Shown here: in pieces, positions 54,962-63,916 of the stretch
Position numbering within the stretch: the stretch's first letter is position 1
How the letters are laid out: each line of letters starts with the position of its first letter
Assembly: GCA_039980135.1 (NCBI GenBank)
Contig: JBDXCV010000003.1
Span: 620,001-684,000, forward strand
From: Alphaproteobacteria bacterium
Lineage (GTDB): Bacteria; Pseudomonadota; Alphaproteobacteria; UBA6615
Length of the DNA stretch: 64,000 nucleotides
Direction: 5' to 3'
Notes under the pieces: model-generated
The model's database searches: none
Told to the model about the DNA's origin: nothing
Seen by the model: the letters and a program-made list of their open reading frames with translations, nothing else
Program-made: the position numbers and the translations under genes

Positions 54962-55723
54962 TCAATGTCCAAAGACCGACACCGGCTCGCCGTTGCGCCA
55001 TTCCTGCAGGCTGACCTCGCCATTCTCGATGACGACGAATGTCGGGTTGAACAACCAAGTGCCCGTATTCACATATAAACGCCCTTCGCCCAAGTTTACC
55101 ACACCTGCATGGTGGGTGTGACCGAAGCAAACAACGTCGAAACCGCGCCGTAGAATCTCGTCCGCAGCAGCGCTGAAGGCCTTGTCTTCGCCCTCGATTC
55201 CCTCGCCGTCCTCGGGCCTGCGAAAGCGCGACTTCAGCTTCTCGAAACGAATCCACTGGTAGTAGAGGCGCGGCCATGCGTGCAGGAAGTAACCGGCCAG
55301 ATGGGTTACAAACTCATAGGCCGCCGGGTGGTTCGAGAAAAACGGGTCGTACAGATGCCCATGTTCGACGCGGATACGCTTGTCGCTTGAGCGCACATTG
55401 AGGAACGGGACGACCTGGAATCCGCCCCATGCCTCGATGAAATGCTCAAAAACGATGTCGTGATTTCCAACCACGTAATACAGGTGGTTGCCGGCATTGA
55501 ATATGCTGCTCAGGCGCGACATGAGCTCCGGTGCCTCGCGCGCCAGTTTCGTGAACGAGGTCTGCGCGATTTCCAGCCAGTCGCCGTTGATGCACAGCGC
55601 GTAGTCGGTCGTGGAGACCCACTCCAGAAACTCCCCGATTTCGCGCTTGGTCGTGCAGAACGGATTGCCGAGATGCACGTCCGACATCAGGATGATCTTG
55701 TCCTCGCGTACGTTCGTCTTCAC
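54962..55723 (-). CDS. Metallophosphoesterase, LpxH-like
   Basis: A 253-residue calcineurin-like phosphoesterase. Motifs are SDVHLGN (D-x-H), NGDWLE (GD), VVGNHDIVFE (GNH-D/E) and FGHTHHAG (GH-x-H), which bind two metals. Helical segments resemble UDP-2,3-diacylglucosamine hydrolase (LpxH/LpxI group) or YfcE-like enzymes. It could alternatively be a cAMP phosphodiesterase acting on the local cyclases' product. The first four bases overlap the cNMP-binding gene. This ambiguity matters for the proposed system. Confidence 0.85.
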   Translation of the reverse strand: MKTNVREDKIILMSDVHLGNPFCTTKREIGEFLEWVSTTDYALCINGDWLEIAQTSFTKLAREAPELMSRLSSIFNAGNHLYYVVGNHDIVFEHFIEAWGGFQVVPFLNVRSSDKRIRVEHGHLYDPFFSNHPAAYEFVTHLAGYFLHAWPRLYYQWIRFEKLKSRFRRPEDGEGIEGEDKAFSAAADEILRRGFDVVCFGHTHHAGVVNLGEGRLYVNTGTWLFNPTFVVIENGEVSLQEWRNGEPVSVFGH

Positions 55724-56214
55724 GACGCGTCGTCTCCGCTGCCGGGTTCGTTCTCGTCTTCGGGCTGATGCTGGTATTCCGGTCCGGTGATTGATTTGTG
55801 CATCTGCTCCGTGCCCATGCTCGCCTGACGCTCGACCTCGTCGGCATAGCGACCGCTGAGCGAGCGGATGCGCCCGCTCATCTTCTGGAGCATCTCGAAC
55901 GCGAAGGTCGGATCACGGCGGATCTTGAGCAAAAACCCGCCCGAATGAATGACGTACACCCTGACTTCGCCCTTCGCACGTACGGTCGCGCTTCGGGGCT
56001 CGGATTCCAACAGCGACATTTCACCGAAAAAGTCGCCCTTTTCCATCGTGTTGAGAATGATTTCATGATCGCCGGCGCGCTTCGTGGCGACAGCCTGACC
56101 GGACTGGATGATGTACATTTCGCGGGTCAGGTCGCCTTCACGGACGATCACTTCACCGTCCTGAAAGACCTTTTCAAGTTCCTGTTCGAAACGCTGATCT
56201 TTCTTGAAAAACAT
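55720..56214 (-). CDS. Stand-alone cyclic-nucleotide-binding domain protein
   Basis: A 164-residue soluble protein. A cNMP-binding beta-roll covers about residues 10-110 with Gly64-Glu65 in FFGEMSLLE and Arg74 in PRSATVRA, canonical for cAMP-type ligands. The C-terminal 40 residues are polar and disordered (PEDENEPGSGDD). No HTH is present, so it is not a Crp-type regulator; it probably acts on a partner. It is the first gene of the RND operon, 94 bases after the CHASE2 cyclase stop. Confidence 0.88.
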   Translation of the reverse strand: MFFKKDQRFEQELEKVFQDGEVIVREGDLTREMYIIQSGQAVATKRAGDHEIILNTMEKGDFFGEMSLLESEPRSATVRAKGEVRVYVIHSGGFLLKIRRDPTFAFEMLQKMSGRIRSLSGRYADEVERQASMGTEQMHKSITGPEYQHQPEDENEPGSGDDAS

Positions 56215-56308
56215 ACCCTCGGGCCCCCGTCCGTCCCTTCTATATCGCAGCGATAGCGCGGACGCGAATCGCGACAGTCAATTACGCGGTCAATCGGGTG
56301 GCCGCGAA

Positions 56309-58300
56309 TCACTTCGTTGTCAGATTGTTGATCGGCTCCCAGTCCGCCTCCGGCGGATCCGCGGCGAGCGCGCGCACCCGCGCGCACCATACCGAAGCCA
56401 CCCGGTCGTCCGCCGCGATGCTTTCGAACAGTTCGGCGGAATCGTCGAATCGTCCTGCCCTGTATTGGGCTAGGGCTTCGGCGAAAGTCGCGAGACCGGC
56501 CCTCTGCTCCTCACTCACATTTTCCTCGAAGCCCAGCGGTTCGAATATTCGCACCGGCGTGTCCCGCCCCTTGACCCGAACCACATCGAGCTCGCGAAAC
56601 AGGATCCCCTCTCCACATTGACCCTTCGTCACCTCGTTCACGATGATCGTCGAGCCGTACATCTTGTTCACGCCCTCAAGGCGCGAGGCGAGATTGATGT
56701 CATCGCCGACAATCGAGTAGCTCAGCCGGCGCCTGGAACCGATGTTGCCGACCAGAAGCGGTCCGGTACTGACCCCGTATCGATTGCGAAGACCCAGGCC
56801 ACCGGGGAGCGAAATCTCGTCGTTCAACGCCTCGACGCGCTCTTTGCAGGCGAGCACCGATTCGATCGCGTTGCGTGCGTGGTGGGGGTCGTCAAGCGGC
56901 GCGCCGAATGCCGCGACCACCGCGTCACCGACGAATTGCGCAACGAAACCGTTATATTCCTCGATGGTATCGGCCATCACGGTGTAGACGGTGTTGAGGA
57001 AATCAACCAGTTCGGACGGGGACAGAAGTTCGGAATAGGTCGAATAATTCTCGAGATCCGAGAGCCAAACCGTCATCTCCCGTTCCTCGCCGCCTTGCTC
57101 GGGTATCCGGCCCTCCTCGACGAGGCGTTCGACCACGGCCGGTGCCAGGTAATGCTCGAATGCATTGCGGATGTGGCGCTGCTGGCGCCGGTAGAAGCCG
57201 CCGACAACCGCGCTGCCGACCCCGTAGGCCGCAGCAATCCCGAGCGACGGCATCACGACCGGGAAGATGAGCGCGTAGGAGAAAAAGACCCAGAATGCGC
57301 CCACCCACCAGGCTATAATGAATAAGCCGACGGCACCGAGGCGCAGGAATTGCGGCCAGACCGCGAACGCCAGCGCGATGCCCAGCGCGACCATGAACAG
57401 GACACTGACCGTTTCTTCGATGAGCGACGGCACATGGCGCTCGCTGCCTTCCAAGAACTGGGCCAGCGCGTGGGCATGGATGACCACGCCCGGGATGTTC
57501 GAAAGATCCGGGTCGAATACGGCGGCGTAGGGCGTTCGGTGCCGGTCGGAATCCGGCAGATCGGCCCCGATCAGGACGATCTTGTCGGCGAACCAGGCAT
57601 CGGGCAGCAAGGTTGCAGAGTGGATGGGGAAGCGCGCGAAGGTGGCTTTGTTCGTGTCGGCAGGCGCACCACGCCACACCAGAGGGCGGCCGTCATCGGG
57701 CGCCGCATGGCCGAGCGCCCCTGCGATGGCGAGACTGAAACCCGGGACGCGCGCGTCACCGGTCCCGGCGCCCGCGGATACGGCGCGTACAACCCCCGAA
57801 AGGGTGTCGGAAATCAGGACGATGTGGCCGCGATTCTCGGGCGGGACAAATGCCGTCTGGAATGCGTACTGGCTTTCGGTCAGCCCGTCTTCGATCGTCG
57901 ACCAGCCGACGATTATCGGGACCGAAAAATTACGCAGAGTCTGCGCCAGCAGCAGATCCTTTTGTTGTTCCGTGCCGCGATCGAACAGCATGTCGATTCC
58001 CACGGCACGAACCTTGGCGGCTTCGAGCTTCCGCAAGACCGTCGTCAACACCGCGCGGTCATAGGGCGAACGATATGGGAGTTGCGCCAAACTCTCCTCG
58101 GTGATCGTCAAGATCAGTATATCCGGGTGTTGTGCCGCGTTCGGCGTCAACATGGCCACGCGCAAATCGGTCACTTGTCGTTCAAGCAGGACGAGGAAGG
58201 GCAGCACGCGTGGAAGCGCGATGATCACTGCGGACAGCGCCAACGTGATCGCTACGGTCGAAAAAATACGCCGCGTGAGATGTCGCTGATGGAACCGCAA
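56309..58300 (-). CDS. CHASE2-type membrane adenylate cyclase
   Basis: A 663-residue protein. An N-terminal anchor helix (12-35) is followed by a periplasmic CHASE2 domain (about 40-290; IDMLFDRGTEQQ, GADLPDSDRHRTPYA). Three helices (about 295-372) and a class III cyclase (about 405-590) follow. Metal-binding Asp415 and Asp459, Asn536 and Arg540 are present. The usual adenine-selecting Lys is Gln455 and the following Thr/Asp position is Ser529, so purine choice or activity is uncertain. A C-terminal tail with possible helical repeats ends INNLTTK. It probably produces the signal read by the downstream cNMP-binding proteins. Confidence 0.9.
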   Translation of the reverse strand: MRFHQRHLTRRIFSTVAITLALSAVIIALPRVLPFLVLLERQVTDLRVAMLTPNAAQHPDILILTITEESLAQLPYRSPYDRAVLTTVLRKLEAAKVRAVGIDMLFDRGTEQQKDLLLAQTLRNFSVPIIVGWSTIEDGLTESQYAFQTAFVPPENRGHIVLISDTLSGVVRAVSAGAGTGDARVPGFSLAIAGALGHAAPDDGRPLVWRGAPADTNKATFARFPIHSATLLPDAWFADKIVLIGADLPDSDRHRTPYAAVFDPDLSNIPGVVIHAHALAQFLEGSERHVPSLIEETVSVLFMVALGIALAFAVWPQFLRLGAVGLFIIAWWVGAFWVFFSYALIFPVVMPSLGIAAAYGVGSAVVGGFYRRQQRHIRNAFEHYLAPAVVERLVEEGRIPEQGGEEREMTVWLSDLENYSTYSELLSPSELVDFLNTVYTVMADTIEEYNGFVAQFVGDAVVAAFGAPLDDPHHARNAIESVLACKERVEALNDEISLPGGLGLRNRYGVSTGPLLVGNIGSRRRLSYSIVGDDINLASRLEGVNKMYGSTIIVNEVTKGQCGEGILFRELDVVRVKGRDTPVRIFEPLGFEENVSEEQRAGLATFAEALAQYRAGRFDDSAELFESIAADDRVASVWCARVRALAADPPEADWEPINNLTTK

Positions 58301-58487
58301 ACTCCGCTCCGAAATGCCCCCGAATTATGCACCAAACATAACCGACCGAGGGCCACACAACATCCTTTTCGCGCAAAGAAGCAAGCGGCCGGCCATTTCA
58401 ACTCGGGGCCGAGACCATTCTTGGCCTTCAATAAGGCATATGCTAAAGAGCACTCGCTACATTTGGTTAATATTTGGGGAACAGGCT

Positions 58488-59642
58488 GTGGCTCGTCATA
58501 ATCTCGTGGATTCTCGACATGGATCGCTGTCGGCGATGGCTGAAAAGCTGTTCCGCACCAACCGGTTCGATTTCGGGCCGCTGCTCGCGGCAGCCGTGTT
58601 GGTGGCGTTTTCCGTTACCGATGCTCAGGCGACAAACAACAGCGATACAACCGAGTTCAACCCGGGTTCGCAGGCCGTCGATTCACAGTTGAGTAGATCG
58701 AACACAACCAACTTTGTCGCGGTTATCGGAAACCAGATCAGCCGGTTCGGCGGCAATCTTGCGAGTTTCATTCTGACCGTCGAACTGCCCGGCGAACGCG
58801 AGGGTCTGGCTGCCGGTTACGAGCCCGAGCGCGTGGGTGTCTGGACGAACATCTCGGCCACCAATATTCGTGACACCGTCACCGCGACACGATACTCCGG
58901 CGAACTTCGCAACTATGTGGTGGGTGCGGATTATCGGTATTCCGACGAGCTGCTGGCCGGCATCGCGCTCGGCAAGGATCACGGCGAAATTGACACGCCC
59001 TTCAACAGCGGCAAGGTCAACACGGATTCGAAGACGTTATCCGGCTATGCCTCGTATTCCTTCGACGAGACGTTCAGCGTCGATTCTATCCTCGGCTATG
59101 CGCATGGCAGTTTCGATCAGGTCCGCAACGCCGGCGGCATCATCAATGCGAGCGACACGTCGTTCAACCGCTGGTTCGCCCAGGTAAACGGCAATGGCGT
59201 ATTCCCTATCCCCGAAGTCGACAATCTGCTGCTCGCCGGCCAGGCAGGAGCGCTCTATGCCTTCGAGCGCGTCGATGACTTTACCGAGACGGGCGTGGGT
59301 GGCAATCAGGTTCTGAGCAGAAGCAATCCGCTGACCCAGCTTCAGTTTTCCGGGCGGGCCGGCTATAGCTTTTTCGATCTTGCTGACGGTTGGGTCGTCC
59401 ATCCTTACGGCCAGCTGCGATATATTCGCGATCTTCAGGCCAACCGCGTCGATGTCGGGCCGGGTCAAGTGGACCACTCGAATGACGACAGCGAGGCGCA
59501 GCTCTCGCTCGGTGTCGATTTCTTCGGCGGTCCGAACCTGAGCGGGAACCTCGAATTCACGCACAGCATGCTGCGTGAAAATTTCCGCAGCAACGCCTTT
59601 TCCGTGAACCTCCGCTGGCAATTCGGACCAAGCGCTGAATAA
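58488..59642 (+). CDS. Autotransporter-type beta-barrel protein
   Basis: A protein of 384 residues from the GTG at 58488, which has GGGGA seven bases upstream. A signal-like stretch FDFGPLLAAAVLVAFSV is followed by amphipathic strands of an autotransporter/porin-like C-terminal barrel (YVVGADYRYSDELLAGIALG; SLGVDFFGGPNLSGNLEFT). It ends VNLRWQFGPSAE, so the terminal F is followed by four residues, atypical. ATGs at 58440 and 58536 are alternatives. It is divergent from the cyclase across about 190 bases. Confidence 0.75.
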   Translation: MARHNLVDSRHGSLSAMAEKLFRTNRFDFGPLLAAAVLVAFSVTDAQATNNSDTTEFNPGSQAVDSQLSRSNTTNFVAVIGNQISRFGGNLASFILTVELPGEREGLAAGYEPERVGVWTNISATNIRDTVTATRYSGELRNYVVGADYRYSDELLAGIALGKDHGEIDTPFNSGKVNTDSKTLSGYASYSFDETFSVDSILGYAHGSFDQVRNAGGIINASDTSFNRWFAQVNGNGVFPIPEVDNLLLAGQAGALYAFERVDDFTETGVGGNQVLSRSNPLTQLQFSGRAGYSFFDLADGWVVHPYGQLRYIRDLQANRVDVGPGQVDHSNDDSEAQLSLGVDFFGGPNLSGNLEFTHSMLRENFRSNAFSVNLRWQFGPSAE

Positions 59643-60483
59643 ACCCCAGCGCCCTTTCGCACGCGGTCGGCTCCTCGTCATAGCAACGGCGCTGATCGCT
59701 GCGGGATGTACATCCCTCAGCCCCTCGCGCGACCTCGAATCTGTGGCCCTTGAGGCAGGGTTCGAGCCGGTCTCAATCGCGACGACACGCTTCGATCTGT
59801 TTTCATGGGTGCGAACACAAGAGAAGACCGGTCCGCTCATCGTGTATGTCGAGGGTGACGGACCCGCCTGGCCGAGCCGATACCGGCCGCCGCGCGACCC
59901 GACACCCAGGCGGTCCCTGGTCCTGCGTCTGGCCTCCGCCGACCCCGCACGGCAGGTCGCCTATCTCGCGCGTCCGTGCCAGTTCACCGGCGGCCGCGAT
60001 GCGCGCAACTGTTCGCTCGCACACTGGACCGAACGCCGATACGCCCCCGAAATCATCGATGCGATGGATGCCGCTCTCGATACCTTGCTGGACATGACCG
60101 GCAGTTCCACGGTTGAGCTGGTCGGCCATTCGGGGGGCGGCACGATCGCCGCCCTTCTTGCCGCGCGCCGCGACGATGTGGTCCGGCTGGTCACGGTCGC
60201 CGGCCTGCTCGATATCGGGCATTGGGTCGCACATCACGAGCTGACGCCACTGACAGGATCGCTCGACCCGGCCGATTTCGCGTCACAGCTGCGCCATGTG
60301 CCCCAGCTTCACCTTGTCGGGAGCGACGACGACATCGTGCCCGCATCCGTTGCGCGCGCGTTCACGGCCGCGCTGGGGCAAAACACGCGGGCAAACGTGG
60401 TCAGCGTGGCCGGGTGGGGCCACAATTGCTGCTGGGCGGAAGGCTGGGGCACACGTATCGCGCAAGCGCGTTCGGACAAGTGA
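59635..60483 (+). CDS. Lipoprotein alpha/beta hydrolase, likely CTG start
   Basis: Reading from CTG 59635 gives MNKPQRPFARGRLLVIATAL then IAAGCTS, a textbook lipoprotein signal with Cys at about residue 25. No ATG, GTG or TTG lies between the upstream stop (59605) and a GTG at 59743, which would remove the signal. The mature domain is an alpha/beta hydrolase: nucleophile elbow VGHSGGGTIAAL, an Asp in GSDDDIVP and a His in GWGHNCCW. An esterase or lipase role at the outer membrane is inferred. It overlaps the barrel gene stop. Confidence 0.75.
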   Translation: MNKPQRPFARGRLLVIATALIAAGCTSLSPSRDLESVALEAGFEPVSIATTRFDLFSWVRTQEKTGPLIVYVEGDGPAWPSRYRPPRDPTPRRSLVLRLASADPARQVAYLARPCQFTGGRDARNCSLAHWTERRYAPEIIDAMDAALDTLLDMTGSSTVELVGHSGGGTIAALLAARRDDVVRLVTVAGLLDIGHWVAHHELTPLTGSLDPADFASQLRHVPQLHLVGSDDDIVPASVARAFTAALGQNTRANVVSVAGWGHNCCWAEGWGTRIAQARSDK

Positions 60484-60549
60484 CAGACAGTCCGTGTTTG
60501 CTTGTTTGCCCATTCGGTTTATCGTGAGGGCAACCTACGGGAAATCAAG

Positions 60550-61266
60550 ATGGCTATACTTCGCAACCTCAAGATATGTCTCGCCGCATTGCCGCTGGTC
60601 ATGGGAACCGTCGCCCAGGCTGCAGATATGGTCGTCGTCGAAGCGTCGGGTGTCTCGTTGGCACCGGGCCAGGTTGTGGATGGCGACAAGGAAATCGAAC
60701 TGCCGGCGGGCGCCAAGATCACGCTGATCGGCCAAGACGGCACGCCCATCCAGCTCGCGGGGCCGTATTCGGGTGCGCCGGGAGCAGGTTCGAGCGCGGG
60801 CGGCAAAAACGATGTGGTCGGCGCACTCGCGCAACTGCTTGGTGGCGGCAATGACGGGCAGACCCGCATTGGCGCCACGCGCAGCGTGACCAACACGACA
60901 TTTGCGCTTCCGAATCCCGGCTCCGTTCCGGTCGGCCGTTCGGGTGATTATTGCGTGATTGTCGGTGGCCCGACGTCCCTGTGGCGTGTCGATGCCAGCG
61001 AAGGGATCGTCGTATCCATGACCGCCTCGGACGGGTCGTGGGAGGGGAAAGTGCCGTGGCCTGCCGGGCAAAGCCATATTCCGCTGCCGCCGAACTTCCC
61101 GCAGACGCAGGCGCAGGCCTTCAAGCTGGTGGTCGGCACGCAATCGTCCGACATTGTGCTGCACCGGATGCCGAACGGTCTCAACAAACCCGGGCTGCAA
61201 GCGGCGTGGATGGTTGGGGCCGGATGCGACCTTCAGGCAAAGGCGCTGCTCGCATCACTGCAGTAG
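60550..61266 (+). CDS. Secreted FecR-like domain protein
   Basis: A 238-residue secreted protein. The signal peptide (LKICLAALPLVMGTVAQA) precedes a FecR-like beta module (VEASGVSLAPGQVVDGD, AGAKITLIGQDGTPIQL). A Gly-rich linker (GAGSSAGGKNDVVGALAQLL) leads to a distinct C-terminal domain with a Cys at each end. FecR-like proteins occur next to CHASE2 cyclases and caspases in alphaproteobacteria. ATG 60550 follows GGGAAAT. It converges with the caspase gene by 19 bases. Confidence 0.65.
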   Translation: MAILRNLKICLAALPLVMGTVAQAADMVVVEASGVSLAPGQVVDGDKEIELPAGAKITLIGQDGTPIQLAGPYSGAPGAGSSAGGKNDVVGALAQLLGGGNDGQTRIGATRSVTNTTFALPNPGSVPVGRSGDYCVIVGGPTSLWRVDASEGIVVSMTASDGSWEGKVPWPAGQSHIPLPPNFPQTQAQAFKLVVGTQSSDIVLHRMPNGLNKPGLQAAWMVGAGCDLQAKALLASLQ

Positions 61267-61285
61267 CCGTCTGGTGCGGCGAAGG

Positions 61286-63658
61286 TTAACCGTCGGACGT
61301 CCTGGCGAGCGCGAAGTCGGCCCCCTCCTGCAGCGATACCGGGGTTTGACGCACCGTGTCATGTTCCATCGCGATTACCGCCACCCGCTCGCGGATATAG
61401 TCAATCAACTCGTCGACGGTGACGACACCGTCGCGCGCTCCCGCATCGGCGGCCCCCTGCAGCCCATCGAGGGCGGCGGACGTGAACACACCGTGGCCCA
61501 GCGCCGATAGTTCGGTCGCCAGCTGTTCATTGTCGGACGAGGCGATGATGTGAACCCCCGCATTATGTGCCAGCAGGCGCAATGCCTTGATCTCGTCGAA
61601 CCCCCGGAAACTATCGAGCAATGCCCCTGATTTGCAGGTGTCGATCATGACGAAGATTTTTCGCGCGCCGATCTGGATCGCGCCGTCGCGCAGGTGATCG
61701 GAGTTGATCCCGCCGGCGGCCAGAACGTCAGGGTCGGCGGCGTCCGCGACCTCATGTGGGACAAAGTACCAGTCGCGTCCGATCGCCTCACCGTGTCCGG
61801 CGAAAAAAATCATGATCACGTCTTCGGGTTTCGTCGCGCGGACCACATCGAGCAACGCGAGGATTCCGTCCCGGGTCGCCGCCGCATCGTAGATTTCATG
61901 AACCTTCACCTGTTCGAACGGCAGGTGACGCACACGTTTGAAGAAGTTCGCGATGCCACGCCCGTCAGGCACCCCGTAATTCAGGTTGAGCGATGGATTC
62001 ACATATTCATTGATGCCAACGACGATCAGGTGCAACTCACCCTGTCCGCCTTCGCCCGACTGGCTCACGGTGAAACTCGCGGGCTTGCTTTCCACGTTGG
62101 CCTCATTGGCTGCGATCGCCTGAAACTGATTCTGACCGACCACCAGGGGGACGATCAGCCGCAGCCGGTGCTCGTCGGCCTCTGTCTCGTCCGCGACCAA
62201 CTGCACGCCGGCTGTCTTCCCGCCGATAATCCGGTTGTTGTGATACAGCCGCAGCTCGGACACGCCGCCGCTGTTGTCGTTCTTCGCCACCACCTCCAGG
62301 TCGATCGCGGGCCGGCCATCTAGCGTGGTGGTGCCCTTCGACGCGATGGTGACCCGCGGCGGCACCGGAAAGCCCTCCGATATCGCCGCGCGCGCGCGGA
62401 CGGTTGCCGCGCCCTCGTCGATCAGTTGGGAAAGCACGCCGGGTTCGAAGTCTTCCGAAATTTTCTGATCCAGCTCGAACCCGCCTTCGGATGTTTGCCA
62501 TTGGACCGCGTTGATGCCGCCCTCGGAGCCGTCATACGCGCCCGACGCGTCCGCGACGACCCAGCCGGATTTTGTCGAGATCACCTGGGCCAGTTGGTCG
62601 CCGGTCGGCAAATCCCAGACCCGCGATGTGCCATCCACGCTGGCGGTGTGCAAAAACTGGTTCGTCGGCTCGAACGCCAGGTGGCGCACCGGCCCCCCAT
62701 GACCGCGAAAGACACGGGATTCTTCGCCACTTCGCATGTCGTACAAACGTACGATCGCATCCTCGCCGCCAACACCCACGAATCCCCGCCGGTCGTTGAC
62801 CGCCACCGACAGAGGTTTCGAATCGCTTTGAAAGGACAGGGTCTCGGTCCCGGCTTCACGGTCCCAGACGACGATTTCCCCGCCCGAACCGACGCCCGCG
62901 ACAACCTTTCCGTTTGTCCCGACGGCGACGGACACAATCGGTCTGTCGTGGCCGGTGAGCGTTTTCAACGCCGTGCCGGCCTCGAAGTCCCACACGCGGA
63001 CCGTGCGATCGTCCCCGCCGGTGATCAGGAAACGACCGTCCTGGGTCATTTTCATCGACGTTATCGCCCCGGCATGCCCCGATAGTTCCGCGGTCCGTGA
63101 CGCGCCCGCGATGTTCCAGACCCTCACCATGCCGTCCTCGCCCACGGTGACGAGCGTCCGCTCCGCAGGCTCGATCGCGACGCCGGTGACGGCCCCTTCA
63201 TGTGCCGCAAACTCCGCGATGCGCCGGCCGTTTGAAAGCTGCCAGACACGCGCGAAACCGTCCTCGCCGGCGGTGGCCAGGAACTGGCCGCCGGCACCGA
63301 TTGCCAGGTCGAGAATTTCGCCCTCATGGGCGTCGATCGTGGCGGCTTCGCGTCCGAATTCGAGATCCCATATCCGGACGGAGCCATCGCCGAGCCCGGT
63401 CACCAGGAATCGCGGTGAACTCAGCGCCAGCGCATGGACTTCGATGGCCTCGCCCGGCTTGATCACAAGCCGTGCGTTGCGGGCGAGGCGGATGTTGGTC
63501 TGAATGCCGCGCGTCAGTCTGTCGGTCTGCACCCGAAGCGTCGGGATTTGAATTCTTTGCGCGGAGGCTGTCTGGGTTTGCGCGACAGGAACGATGGTCA
63601 ATGCGACGAGGACCGCGACGACCCTCAAACCCATCAAGCTATGCCAGTTCAGTTGCAT
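61286..63658 (-). CDS. Secreted WD40 propeller - caspase (C14) protein
   Basis: A 790-residue protein. GGAGGA lies eight bases before ATG 63658, so this start is preferred to an ATG 18 bases upstream. The signal peptide ends ASA before QRIQIP. Seven WD40 blades follow (GSVRIWDL, GFARVWQL, GMVRVWNI, RTVRVWDF, GEIVVWDR, AIVRLYDM, GTSRVWDL), then a linker and an Ig-like domain. A caspase-like p20 domain follows with His in FFAGHGEAIG and Cys in MIDTCKSGALL. Substrates are unknown. It lies downstream of the second cyclase. Periplasmic location is predicted, unusual for metacaspases. Confidence 0.9.
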   Translation of the reverse strand: MQLNWHSLMGLRVVAVLVALTIVPVAQTQTASAQRIQIPTLRVQTDRLTRGIQTNIRLARNARLVIKPGEAIEVHALALSSPRFLVTGLGDGSVRIWDLEFGREAATIDAHEGEILDLAIGAGGQFLATAGEDGFARVWQLSNGRRIAEFAAHEGAVTGVAIEPAERTLVTVGEDGMVRVWNIAGASRTAELSGHAGAITSMKMTQDGRFLITGGDDRTVRVWDFEAGTALKTLTGHDRPIVSVAVGTNGKVVAGVGSGGEIVVWDREAGTETLSFQSDSKPLSVAVNDRRGFVGVGGEDAIVRLYDMRSGEESRVFRGHGGPVRHLAFEPTNQFLHTASVDGTSRVWDLPTGDQLAQVISTKSGWVVADASGAYDGSEGGINAVQWQTSEGGFELDQKISEDFEPGVLSQLIDEGAATVRARAAISEGFPVPPRVTIASKGTTTLDGRPAIDLEVVAKNDNSGGVSELRLYHNNRIIGGKTAGVQLVADETEADEHRLRLIVPLVVGQNQFQAIAANEANVESKPASFTVSQSGEGGQGELHLIVVGINEYVNPSLNLNYGVPDGRGIANFFKRVRHLPFEQVKVHEIYDAAATRDGILALLDVVRATKPEDVIMIFFAGHGEAIGRDWYFVPHEVADAADPDVLAAGGINSDHLRDGAIQIGARKIFVMIDTCKSGALLDSFRGFDEIKALRLLAHNAGVHIIASSDNEQLATELSALGHGVFTSAALDGLQGAADAGARDGVVTVDELIDYIRERVAVIAMEHDTVRQTPVSLQEGADFALARTSDG

Positions 63659-63916
63659 CGAGAAATTCCTCCACATGACACGATCTTTCGTGTTGGTCCG
63701 TTCGTTCCGGGAATGTGCACCGGCCCGGTAGCTTAGCGTACTCGCGGTCCAGGCCAATCGAAGTTTCGTGGACGAAGTGAACTCCCGGCCTTCAGAATCC
63801 CGGGAAAATTCCACACAACATCATGATATTACGTGATTTTTCCTGACTACCGCCGCCTGAAGGGAAAGCCCGGTCTCGATGCGCCAGGGACCGAGTCCGG
63901 CCCCGGCGCGGCCGGA

